From positions 1 to 24,001 of the forward strand of contig CAADTZ010000034.1 in assembly GCA_900752015.1 (NCBI GenBank): a stretch of 24,001 nt of DNA. The letters are read 5' to 3'. The translations under genes and the position numbers were made by a program. Origin of the DNA: an uncultured Collinsella sp. (GTDB lineage Bacteria > Actinomycetota > Coriobacteriia > Coriobacteriales > Coriobacteriaceae). The notes beneath the pieces were generated by a model that searched no databases, had not been told where the DNA came from, and saw only the letters and a list, made by a program, of their open reading frames with translations. Shown here piece by piece: positions 1-6,940 of the stretch; the first letter of the stretch is position 1, and every line of letters starts with the position of its first letter.

Positions 1-17
1 AAAAAGCTGCCTTCCCA

Positions 18-86
18 AAGTTGGGGTGAAATAGGGCCTAATTGAAGCGCTGAGACCGCCAAACAGCCCCTATTTCACCGCAACTT
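18..86. repeat. Intergenic inverted repeat (22-nt arms)
   Basis: Arms at 18-39 and 65-86 are reverse complements at 20 of 22 positions, with a 25-nt loop. The shared core reads GGTGAAATAGG. It lies upstream of the zinc-ribbon gene, just before its likely promoter. The arms have no T-tract, so it does not look like an ordinary terminator. It resembles a REP-type palindromic unit; copy number elsewhere in the genome is unknown. Confidence 0.7.
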
Positions 87-111
87 ATGATGGGGAATTT
101 TGGACGCTGGG

Positions 112-117
112 TATAAT
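112..117 (+). promoter_or_regulatory. Likely -10 box of the zinc-ribbon gene
   Basis: A perfect TATAAT lies 37 nt before the ATG at 155. No good -35 hexamer is visible at 16-18 nt spacing (the 17-nt position reads GATGGG), so the assignment rests on the -10 box and its position. Confidence 0.45.
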
Positions 118-154
118 CGTCGTATTGCATTGAAATGTGGCGAAAGGAGTGGCA

Positions 155-1138
155 ATGTCTCGGTATTGCGCCTCGTGCGGCAAGCTTCTTGCAGATAATG
201 CCAAGTTCTGCACCTCGTGCGGTGCACCCGTTGAGCAAACAACCGCGAGCGATAGCCAGCCCGCTTTCGAGCAGACCGGTTCCCTCGATACGCCGCAAGC
301 CAAGGCGGACGACCCCCTCGCCTATCGCCCCGACCCCGCCGCAGGCCCCGCGGCCGTCGAGACCACGCAGCGCATACCCGTCGCGAGCGGCTCGTCCCAA
401 CAGGAGCCGGCTCCCGCATACGCGCCCGCTTCGCCACAGACCCCCGCCCCCAAAAAGAGCGGCACCGGGCCGCTTATCGCCGTTATCGTTGTGCTGGTGG
501 CAATCATCATCGCCCTGGTCGTTTTCTTTGTGATCAAGCCTTTCGACAACGCCGCCACGCAGACGACTGCCGAGGTAGCTAAGCTGCACCATGACGTCGA
601 CGACGATGACCTAAAGCCTCTCGGCGATCCCAACAGCCTGTACGACGATGACGACGATGACGACGAGGATGGCGGCGAAGCAACGCTCTCCGAGCAGAAC
701 CTCTACCGCCGACTGAGCGAATACTACGACTTGCTCGAAGACCTCGACAACTACGTCCGTGGCTGCGCGCAGAACTTCAACGGCAGCTATCTGGAAGAAG
801 ATCGCACCACCCGTCAAAATCTCGCCGACGTCGCCGAGCGCACAGAGGACACCATCGAGCAGTATTACGACATCGTCGAGGACCTGGACGTCCCGACGAG
901 CTCTAAGAACTACAGTTCCTGGAAAGACATCGTTGCCCTGTATGACGACCTGGATCACCGCATTGACGCAATCTGTGATGCCTGGGAGATCAGCCTGAAA
1001 TACACCAAGCCTGCGGATCACAAGAATGAGATCGTGGCGCCGCTGTCGCGCGACAACGTGGCGGGCACCAATGACAATAAGTACCGCCTAGACTTTGAGG
1101 AGCGCTACCCCGGCGCCAAACCCGTCGAAGTGAACTAG
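155..1138 (+). CDS. Zinc-ribbon, single-TM envelope protein of unknown function
   Basis: This encodes 327 residues. The N-terminus is a zinc ribbon with two CxxC knuckles (C5/C8 and C19/C22). A Pro/Ala/Gln-rich linker (about 24-100) follows, then one strongly hydrophobic segment (about 106-128), then a roughly 200-residue acidic domain that begins with aspartate clusters, including seven consecutive Asp at 164-170. By the positive-inside rule (KK before the segment) the ribbon would be cytoplasmic and the acidic domain extracytoplasmic. The ATG at 155 is chosen because AAAGGAG (143-149) lies 5 nt upstream; an in-frame GTG at 137 lies upstream of that site. The architecture (zinc_ribbon + TM + variable outer domain) is common in Firmicutes and Actinobacteria, but I recognise no function. 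The C-terminal part looks helical and charged, with no enzyme motif. Confidence 0.85.
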   Translation: MSRYCASCGKLLADNAKFCTSCGAPVEQTTASDSQPAFEQTGSLDTPQAKADDPLAYRPDPAAGPAAVETTQRIPVASGSSQQEPAPAYAPASPQTPAPKKSGTGPLIAVIVVLVAIIIALVVFFVIKPFDNAATQTTAEVAKLHHDVDDDDLKPLGDPNSLYDDDDDDDEDGGEATLSEQNLYRRLSEYYDLLEDLDNYVRGCAQNFNGSYLEEDRTTRQNLADVAERTEDTIEQYYDIVEDLDVPTSSKNYSSWKDIVALYDDLDHRIDAICDAWEISLKYTKPADHKNEIVAPLSRDNVAGTNDNKYRLDFEERYPGAKPVEVN

Positions 1139-1155
1139 CGCTTTGTCGTTCCCGA

Positions 1156-1212
1156 GCCGGCAGTTAGGGACGTTCCTAAACTGCCGGCAGAAAAGGAACG
1201 TCCCTAACTGCC
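1156..1212. repeat. Compound inverted repeat at a convergent junction
   Basis: A perfect 19-nt inverted repeat has arms at 1159-1177 and 1194-1212. The loop contains the 10-bp palindrome CTGCCGGCAG (1181-1190). An alternative fold pairs 1156-1165 with 1179-1188, so two mutually exclusive hairpins are possible. It sits between the zinc-ribbon gene and the terminator shared with the topoisomerase gene. It is REP-like in layout but its sequence is unrelated to the other palindromes in the window. Confidence 0.75.
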
Positions 1213-1217
1213 AGATA

Positions 1218-1257
1218 AAAAAACGAGCGAGGATCGTGGGGTCCTCGCTCGTTTTTT
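1218..1257. terminator. Bidirectional intrinsic terminator
   Basis: A perfect 16-bp stem (1218-1233 with 1242-1257) has an 8-nt loop. One end is A6 and the other T6, so it reads as an intrinsic terminator in both directions. It serves the plus-strand zinc-ribbon gene (ends 1138) and the minus-strand topoisomerase gene (ends 1280). Confidence 0.92.
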
Positions 1258-1279
1258 AGGCAATGTTTCGACCGCGCCG

Positions 1280-3874
1280 TTACTTGTCGGAGGCTACTTT
1301 CTTGGCAGTCGACTTCTTCGCGGTCGTCTTCTTGGCGGCAGTGGCTTTCTTAGCCGTCGTCTTCTTGGCCGCCGTCGTCTTCTTGGCCGTGCTCGCCTTA
1401 GTCGTGGTCTTGCGGCCGCGGGCGGGCTTCTTCTCCTTGGTCGGACAGTCCATGTTGACGCAGATACGCCACGGGCCGCGCGCCGTGTTGACCACCACGA
1501 TGGGGGCGCCGCACTCGGGGCAGGTCTCACCCGTCGCCTCGAGCTTACCGCGCGCCGGTAGAGGATAGCTCACGCCGCAATCGTCATAGTTGGTGCAGCG
1601 GATAAAACGCTTGCCGCTCTTCTCGCTCTTGTGCGCGATCAGGTCGCCATGGCGTCCGGCCTCGGCGCACACCTTGCACTCGCCCACCTTAAGGTCGGGC
1701 TCGTAGTTGGTGGGGCATGTGGGGTTCACGCAAATCTCGAAGGCCTTCTGGCGGAACGGCTGACACTTAATGCGCGGCGCACCGCACTCGGGGCACACGG
1801 CGGCCTCGCCCTCGAGCGGTCTCACCTTGACGCCGCTCGGCACCGGATAGGTCACGTCGCAGTCGGGCCAGCCCATGCAGCCAATGAAGCTGCCACGGGT
1901 CTTGGCGCTCGTCTTCATAACCAGGTCCTTGCCGCACTTGGGGCAAGCGCCCACGCGCGCATCGGCCGTGACGGCGTCGCTGATGGCGTCGCCCAGCTCC
2001 TGCGTATGCTTGAGCAGCTCGTCGAGCACGCCAGCCAGCAGCGCGCGCGAGTGCGTCACGACATGCTCTTCGGTATCCTCGCCGCGCTCGACGCGGGTCA
2101 TATCGCCATCGAGCTCGCTGGTCATATCGGGGCTCGTGATGCGCGGGGCAAACTGCGTCAGTGCGTCGATGATGGCGATGCCCAGCTGGCTCGGCTCAAC
2201 GGGATCATTTTTGAGATAGCGCACGGCGTACAGGCGCTCGATGATGCTCGCGCGCGTGGACTTGGTACCCAAGCCGCGCTTCTCCATCTCCTGCACAAGC
2301 TTGCCCTGGCTGTAGCGCGCGGGCGGCTCGGTCTGCTTGGCCTCGAGCTTAATGTCGAACACGTCGACCGTATCGCCCTGCTCAAGCGGCGGCATCTGCT
2401 CGTCGCGCTTGAGTCCGTACGGGTACGCCTCGCGGAAACCCGGGGTCACGAGCACATCGCCCGAAGCCACGAACGGCTCACCGTTCACGTCGAGCTCGAG
2501 CTTGGTGTTCTCGATGATCGCGGGACCCATAAGCGTCGCCAGGAAGCGGCGGGCGATGAGGTCGTAGAGCTTGCGCTGGCCGCCATCGAGCGTGGACGGA
2601 TCGCCCTCGCCCGTGGGGTAGATAGGCGGGTGGTCGGTGGTCTCGACTTTGCCGCGCGTGGGCTTCATGGGGCCGGCGAGCACCTTTTTGCACACGGGCG
2701 CCAGCGCCGGGTTGATCTTTGCCAGGTCGCTCACCACGGCGCCCAGATCGAGCGTCGCGGGGTACACGGTGTTGTCGACACGCGGGTAGCTGATGAGGCC
2801 CGCCATGTAGAGGGACTCGGCGATGCGCATGGTACGCGCAGGCGAGATGCCCTCGGCTGCGGCGGCAGCCTGCAGCGAGGTGGTCGCAAACGGCGTGGGT
2901 GGCTGCTGCTTGCGTGAGCGCTTGGTCACCGCGGCGACGGTTGCCGTCTTGGCACCGTCAACGTGACCGTACGCCGTCTCAGCAGCATCCTTGTCGGTAA
3001 AGCGCGCCGTCTTGTGCGCGATCTTAAAGCGATCATCCTCGGCAGCGCCTTGCGCGGCGCCCATGCCGCGAATCTGCCAATAGTCCTCGGGCACAAACGC
3101 CATGCGCTCGCGTTCGCGCTCGACCACCAGGGCAAGCGTCGGCGTCTGCACGCGGCCGGCGGAACGCACGTTGCCAAAGCCGCCAAACTTGGCGAGCGTC
3201 AGGTAGCGCGTGAGCACCGCACCCCAAATGAGGTCGATGTGCTGACGGCTCTCGCCGGCGTCGGCCAGGTTCTGGTCGAGCGAGACAAGGTTATCGAAGG
3301 CCTGCGTGATCTCGGCCTTGGTAAACGAAGAATACTGGGCGCGGGCGACCGGCAAGTCGGGCGCCACCTCGCGCACCTTGTTGAGGGCGTCCGAACCGAT
3401 CAGCTCGCCCTCGCGATCGAAGTCCGTGGCGATGATGACGCTGTCGGACTTTTTGGCGAGGTTCTTAAGCGAGCGGATGAGTTCCTTCTCGGCCGGCAGC
3501 TTAATGACGGGTGCCCAGGTGAGATACGGCAGACTCTCGAGCTTCCAGCCCTTGATGGAGATGCCGTCGGCAAGAAACGGCTTGCGTTTGGTGTCGTAGG
3601 GCGGGCGTGCCAGGCCATCGGGCATGTCGGCCGGTAGCATCTCGCCGTCCTCGGTAACCGAATACCAGCCCAGCTTTTTATCGAACAGCACGCTGTCGCA
3701 AAAATCGGGCGCAAGGATGTGACCGGCCAGGCCGATGGTCACGCACTCCTCGCCCTTCCACTCAAAACGGTAGATTGCGGTGTTGTACACCTTGTCCTTT
3801 TTGGGTTTGCCCGTGGACAGACGCTCGGCAATCTGACGCGCGGCGTCGTTTTTCTCTGCGATGATGAGCTTCAA
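1280..3874 (-). CDS. topA: Type IA DNA topoisomerase with four C4 zinc fingers and Lys/Ala tail
   Basis: This 864-residue enzyme relaxes negatively supercoiled DNA by single-strand passage. The TOPRIM domain shows E7 (IIAEKND) and DFDREGE at 151-157. The topoisomerase domain has PFATTSLQ (about 328-335) and the catalytic tyrosine Y363 in GLISYPRVD. ISYPR is closer to archaeal-type and TopB enzymes than to the ITYMRTDS of E. coli TopA. Four C4 zinc fingers follow: C644/647/666/672, C694/697/715/720, C733/736/760/766 and C785/788/805/810. Residues 815-864 form an AKK-repeat basic tail, as in actinobacterial topoisomerases. The start is TTG: an in-frame TAG lies at 3884-3886 and AGGAG (3881-3885) is 6 nt upstream. 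It lies 54 nt after hypB in the same direction, probably as the last gene of the tat-hyp transcript. The symbol is provisional because the genome may encode another type IA enzyme. Confidence 0.93.
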   Translation of the reverse strand: MKLIIAEKNDAARQIAERLSTGKPKKDKVYNTAIYRFEWKGEECVTIGLAGHILAPDFCDSVLFDKKLGWYSVTEDGEMLPADMPDGLARPPYDTKRKPFLADGISIKGWKLESLPYLTWAPVIKLPAEKELIRSLKNLAKKSDSVIIATDFDREGELIGSDALNKVREVAPDLPVARAQYSSFTKAEITQAFDNLVSLDQNLADAGESRQHIDLIWGAVLTRYLTLAKFGGFGNVRSAGRVQTPTLALVVERERERMAFVPEDYWQIRGMGAAQGAAEDDRFKIAHKTARFTDKDAAETAYGHVDGAKTATVAAVTKRSRKQQPPTPFATTSLQAAAAAEGISPARTMRIAESLYMAGLISYPRVDNTVYPATLDLGAVVSDLAKINPALAPVCKKVLAGPMKPTRGKVETTDHPPIYPTGEGDPSTLDGGQRKLYDLIARRFLATLMGPAIIENTKLELDVNGEPFVASGDVLVTPGFREAYPYGLKRDEQMPPLEQGDTVDVFDIKLEAKQTEPPARYSQGKLVQEMEKRGLGTKSTRASIIERLYAVRYLKNDPVEPSQLGIAIIDALTQFAPRITSPDMTSELDGDMTRVERGEDTEEHVVTHSRALLAGVLDELLKHTQELGDAISDAVTADARVGACPKCGKDLVMKTSAKTRGSFIGCMGWPDCDVTYPVPSGVKVRPLEGEAAVCPECGAPRIKCQPFRQKAFEICVNPTCPTNYEPDLKVGECKVCAEAGRHGDLIAHKSEKSGKRFIRCTNYDDCGVSYPLPARGKLEATGETCPECGAPIVVVNTARGPWRICVNMDCPTKEKKPARGRKTTTKASTAKKTTAAKKTTAKKATAAKKTTAKKSTAKKVASDK

Positions 3875-3928
3875 AAGAGGCTCCTATCTCGTGTCTCTGC
3901 GGCTACGCCCGCCCGTATGGCGGCCGAT

Positions 3929-4612
3929 TTACGCCCTTGCTTGCTCGATCTGCCCGATGAGCCAATCGCACCAGGCATCCATGCCCTCGCCCTTGCGCGC
4001 GCTCACGGCAAACCGCGGCGCCTGCGGATTGAGGTCATCGAGTGTCCTAGTATACCTATCCATGTCAAAATCGAAAGCCGGGGCCACGTCGACCTTATTG
4101 AGCAGCTGCGCGCCGGCGTGCTGGAAGATGCCCGGGTACTTGATGGGCTTGTCGTCGCCCTCGGGCACCGAGAGGATCATGATGGACAGGTTCTCGCCCA
4201 GGTCAAAGTCGACCGGGCAGACCAGGTTGCCCACGTTTTCGATAAAGATGACGTCGATGTTCTCCAGACCCACAGCCTGGTCGAACGCGTCAACGGCCTC
4301 CATGATCATGTTGCCCTCGAGGTGGCACAAGCCACCCGTGTTGATCTGGATGGCGGGCATGCCGGCTTCCTTCATGGTGATGGCGTCGACATCCGAGGCA
4401 ATATCGCCCTCGATGACGGCACAGCGCAGGCCAGCCTTGTCGCGCAGGCGCTCGTTGGTGCCCAGGATCGTGGTGGTCTTGCCCGAACCGGGGCTCGACA
4501 GCACATTGATCACATAGGTGTTTGTCTCTTTAAATCGCTGTCGCAGCTGATCTGCCAGGCGCTCGTTGCGCGACAGAATCGGCGACGCGATATCAATCGT
4601 TTTCTCAGCCAT
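3929..4612 (-). CDS. hypB: Hydrogenase nickel incorporation GTPase HypB
   Basis: This 227-residue SIMIBI GTPase delivers nickel to [NiFe]-hydrogenase precursors together with HypA. Visible motifs are the P-loop SSPGSGKTT (39-47), the metal-site Cys-His pair C96-H97 in GGLCHLEG, C132 in the conserved NLVCP segment, and NKVD (172-175) for guanine recognition. The N-terminal CxxCGC metal motif of E. coli HypB and the His-rich region seen in some homologues are both absent, so this is the minimal form. The ATG is supported by GGAG (revcomp of 4621-4624) 8 nt upstream. It sits 55 nt after hypA and 54 nt before the topoisomerase gene. No hydrogenase structural genes or hypCDEF are in the window. 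Confidence 0.95.
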   Translation of the reverse strand: MAEKTIDIASPILSRNERLADQLRQRFKETNTYVINVLSSPGSGKTTTILGTNERLRDKAGLRCAVIEGDIASDVDAITMKEAGMPAIQINTGGLCHLEGNMIMEAVDAFDQAVGLENIDVIFIENVGNLVCPVDFDLGENLSIMILSVPEGDDKPIKYPGIFQHAGAQLLNKVDVAPAFDFDMDRYTRTLDDLNPQAPRFAVSARKGEGMDAWCDWLIGQIEQARA

Positions 4613-4667
4613 ACTCGGCGCTCCTTACTTTGGCCCCTTTATACCCCATCACCAGATGGCTAGCGGG

Positions 4668-5024
4668 CTAATCGTCGGGGGTTTCGATTTCGATACTTGC
4701 GATGTCGAGCTCGCGGCCGTGCAGCAGGCGCACGTTGGCGCCGCCACATTGGGGACAGCGGCAATGGAAGCGATCGTGCTCAAAGACCTCCCCGCAGTCC
4801 AGACACTCGCTTTGTGGATGGACTTCCTCCACGGCAAGCTCGCAGCCTCGCGTGAGCGGGTCCTCATCGCGAAATGTCTCCCACGCAAAGTCGAGCGCCT
4901 CGCGCACAACTTCGGTCATATCCCCGATACGCAGCGTTACCAAAACGGCGCGCGAGGCCCCCGCCCCACGCGCCGCGCGAATCACTGTATCGAGTATGCC
5001 GTTGACAATGCCAACCTCGTGCAT
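4668..5024 (-). CDS. hypA: Hydrogenase/urease nickel chaperone HypA
   Basis: This 118-residue protein matches HypA in length and motifs. The N-terminal Met-His-Glu provides the nickel ligand H2. The zinc domain has two CxxC pairs (C74/C77 and C90/C93), plus an extra Cys at C88. HypA receives nickel and docks on HypB to load the hydrogenase large subunit. It starts 6 nt after the tatC stop and precedes hypB in the same direction, so it is almost certainly co-transcribed with both. Since no urease or hydrogenase genes are seen here, the client enzyme must be encoded elsewhere. Confidence 0.95.
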   Translation of the reverse strand: MHEVGIVNGILDTVIRAARGAGASRAVLVTLRIGDMTEVVREALDFAWETFRDEDPLTRGCELAVEEVHPQSECLDCGEVFEHDRFHCRCPQCGGANVRLLHGRELDIASIEIETPDD

Positions 5025-5030
5025 ACCGAT

Positions 5031-5822
5031 TTACTCCTCGTCGTCCTCATCGTCCGAGAACAGGTCCAGACGGCTCACAAACAAGCCCTCCTTGCCCTCG
5101 CGCGCGGTAATGACCACGCGGGCAATGGCGAGCGAAATCTCGTAGAGCGAGAGCAGGGCACCATACATGAGGCCCAGCGTAACGGGCGAGCCGTCGGGCG
5201 TAATCACAGCCGAGCCCACAAGCAGGCCCACGTACACGTAGCGCCAGGCGCCGCGGAAGGCCGCGTAGGACACGATGTGGAAGACGGACAGGTAGAAGAT
5301 GATGAGCGGCAGCTCAAACGCCACACCAAAGCCGATCATAAAGAGCAGCTCCATGTTGACGTAGTTCTCCAGGTCGGGCAGCGCGGTTGCGACGGCAGAG
5401 GTCTCGCCGATGAGCCACTCAAAGCCTGCCGGGATGATGATGAAGTAGCAGAAGATTGCGCCCAGGAAGAACAGCACCGTCGAGGCGAGCACCGTAGGCA
5501 CAACCCACTTGCGCTCGTTGGGACGCAGTGCCGGCAGGAAAAATGCCAGAATCTGCCAGATGATCATGGGCGTGCACATGACCACGGCCATCTTGATGGC
5601 CAGCGAGAAGCGCAGGCCAAAGCCGCCGAGCGTGGTGGTGATGTAGAACTTACCGTCCGGCACAAAGGAGCGGATGGGGTCTTCCAGGATGTCGAGCACC
5701 ACGGGCGTGGCGAAATACAGCACGATGGCGGCGGCAAACACCGACACGACCACGATAGTCAGGCGGCGACGGAGCTCTCCCAGGTGATCGAAGAGCGGCA
5801 TGCGCGCAGGTCCGATAGGCAT
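5031..5822 (-). CDS. tatC: Twin-arginine translocase subunit TatC
   Basis: This 263-residue polytopic membrane protein is the receptor for twin-arginine signal peptides on folded exoproteins. The N-terminal cytoplasmic stretch HLGELRRRL and the first cytoplasmic loop LPALRPNERKW (conserved Glu) are typical, and about six hydrophobic segments follow. The C-terminus is very acidic (DDEDDEE). Its ATG overlaps the TAA of the upstream tatB/A-like gene by one base (TAATG), suggesting translational coupling. A second in-frame Met (residue 8) is a possible alternative start. hypA follows after 6 nt. [NiFe]-hydrogenases are classic Tat substrates, which makes the tat-hyp linkage functionally plausible. 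Confidence 0.96.
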   Translation of the reverse strand: MPIGPARMPLFDHLGELRRRLTIVVVSVFAAAIVLYFATPVVLDILEDPIRSFVPDGKFYITTTLGGFGLRFSLAIKMAVVMCTPMIIWQILAFFLPALRPNERKWVVPTVLASTVLFFLGAIFCYFIIIPAGFEWLIGETSAVATALPDLENYVNMELLFMIGFGVAFELPLIIFYLSVFHIVSYAAFRGAWRYVYVGLLVGSAVITPDGSPVTLGLMYGALLSLYEISLAIARVVITAREGKEGLFVSRLDLFSDDEDDEE

Positions 5823-6421
5823 TACTCATCGCCTCCCTTCGAGGCGTCGGCGGTGGCAGCCTCGGCAACGGCCTCGTCCTCGGCCTCGAGCTCGCGAGCG
5901 AGCTGGTCGACGACGGCCTTGCGCTTGCGGGGACGACGGGCGTAGAGGTCAGCCGTCGTGGGCTCTGCCGGCTCGGGCTCGGGCTCCGGCTCTGCAGCAG
6001 GCTCGGGCTCGACGACAGGCTCGACGGCAGCGGCAGGCTCGGCACCCTCGGCCTCGGACTCCTCAGCAGCACCCTCGCCCTCGGCGGCAGCCTCGCTCGC
6101 GGCTTTCTCGGCAGCAAGACGAGCGCGACGCTCGGCAAAGGTCTCCTTCTTTGCGGGCGCTGCCGTCTCGGCGGCATCCTCGTCCGCATCGGAATCGTCA
6201 TCGACGGCAGTCTTCTTGGGCTTGACCGGTGCCGAAGCGGCCTCACTCACCGGATCGATAATCTCGGACTGAACAACGGCCGTCATCTTTTCCTGCGTCT
6301 CGCGGAACTGACGGATGGCACGGCCGATCGTGCGGCCCATCTGTGGGAGCTTATCCGGGCCAAACAGCAAAAAGCCGAAGACCACGATGATCGCGAGCTC
6401 ACCCTCTCCAATACCAAACAC
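5822..6421 (-). CDS. TatA/TatB-family translocase subunit with long acidic tail
   Basis: This encodes 199 residues from a GTG start at 6421, chosen because GGAGG (revcomp of 6427-6431) lies 5 nt upstream; an ATG 15 codons earlier has no such support. The N-terminus is a short hydrophobic helix ending in FGP (20-22), followed by DKLP and an amphipathic helix, the signature of the TatA/B (Hcf106) family. Glu8 in the membrane helix is a TatB trait. The C-terminal ~130 residues are low-complexity Ala/Glu/Pro with a run of Glu-Pro repeats and a basic RPRKRK patch. TatA and TatB cannot be separated from sequence alone. No other TatA-type gene is in the window, so either this protein does both jobs or tatA is elsewhere. 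Confidence 0.9.
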   Translation of the reverse strand: MFGIGEGELAIIVVFGFLLFGPDKLPQMGRTIGRAIRQFRETQEKMTAVVQSEIIDPVSEAASAPVKPKKTAVDDDSDADEDAAETAAPAKKETFAERRARLAAEKAASEAAAEGEGAAEESEAEGAEPAAAVEPVVEPEPAAEPEPEPEPAEPTTADLYARRPRKRKAVVDQLARELEAEDEAVAEAATADASKGGDE

Positions 6422-6496
6422 ACATACCTCCAAGGCTCGATGTGAGTCGAGCCCGCACCGCGCCATTCGGCCGGAACTCGTCTATTCATTCGGTCA

Positions 6497-6502
6497 AGTA
6501 TA
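6497..6502 (-). promoter_or_regulatory. Likely -10 box of the tat-hyp-topoisomerase operon
   Basis: TATACT on the minus strand lies 75 nt before the GTG of the tatB/A-like gene. No consensus -35 is seen at 17 nt because that region is occupied by the palindrome at 6503-6530. Confidence 0.45.
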
Positions 6503-6530
6503 GCGCCCGGACGCCAAAACGTCCGAGCGC
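6503..6530. promoter_or_regulatory. Palindrome abutting the tat -10 box: operator or hairpin
   Basis: Arms GCGC + CGGACG (6503-6506, 6508-6513) and CGTCCG + GCGC (6520-6525, 6527-6530) are reverse complements, with one unpaired position per side and a 6-nt centre (CCAAAA). It lies directly upstream of the TATACT at 6497-6502, where the -35 element should be, as expected for a dimeric regulator's site. It could instead be a read-through hairpin after the STAS gene (ends 6575), but there is no T-tract. Confidence 0.4.
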
Positions 6531-6574
6531 ATCACAAACATATGCCAAACGGCACGCCCTTTTGAGGGCAAAGG

Positions 6575-6889
6575 TTATGCAGCGGTAATCGAAATCTCCT
6601 GGTCGACACCCAACAGCTGAACCACGCGCATCACCGGGGGCTGCACATTGGTGCAGCTAAAGCGCTTGTCGTGGTCGGCCGCGTGGTGCGCGGCGCCCAC
6701 GAGCACACCAATGCCCGTCGAATCGATGTAGCTCACCTGGGCAAAATCGAGCTCAACGGCCTCAGTGGGCTGCTCGAGCGCCAGGTCGATGGCATTGCGC
6801 AGGCTATCGGCGTTAGAGATATCGATCTCGCCGGTTACCTTAATGGTGTAGAGCTCTGGCGTGGGGTTGGTGGAAATACCCAAATCCAT
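6575..6889 (-). CDS. STAS-domain protein, anti-sigma factor antagonist type
   Basis: This 104-residue single-domain STAS protein has the SpoIIAA/RsbV hallmark segment YIDSTGIGVL, with the predicted phosphorylatable Ser57. Family members bind an anti-sigma kinase when dephosphorylated and so free a sigma factor. The length is typical. The ATG is supported by AAAGGAG (revcomp of 6897-6903) 7 nt upstream. It follows the aminotransferase gene by about 50 nt in the same direction and may be co-transcribed with it. No anti-sigma kinase, sigma factor or phosphatase gene is adjacent, so the partner is unknown. An alternative role is in another STAS-based switch. Confidence 0.9.
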   Translation of the reverse strand: MDLGISTNPTPELYTIKVTGEIDISNADSLRNAIDLALEQPTEAVELDFAQVSYIDSTGIGVLVGAAHHAADHDKRFSCTNVQPPVMRVVQLLGVDQEISITAA

Positions 6890-6940
6890 GTATACGCTCC
6901 TTTACGTATCGAAAGTGCGGATAGTACGGGAAGCCGCGCG

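Noticed and set aside
1280..1430. Tandem-like DNA repeats
   Set aside because: These are the codons of the Ala-Lys-Lys-Thr tail of the topoisomerase, so a protein low-complexity feature rather than a DNA repeat element.
1631..2917. 428-codon plus-strand open frame opposite the topoisomerase gene
   Set aside because: It is antisense to a gene with clear motifs, rich in Ala/Arg/His/Leu as expected of a shadow frame in GC-rich DNA, with no ribosome site.
4566..5945. 459-codon plus-strand open frame opposite hypBA-tatC
   Set aside because: It crosses three well-supported minus-strand genes and has a low-complexity His/Arg-rich translation, so it is a shadow.
5950..6120. Short GC-rich direct repeats
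   Set aside because: They encode the Glu-Pro/Ala-Glu tail of the TatA/B-like protein.
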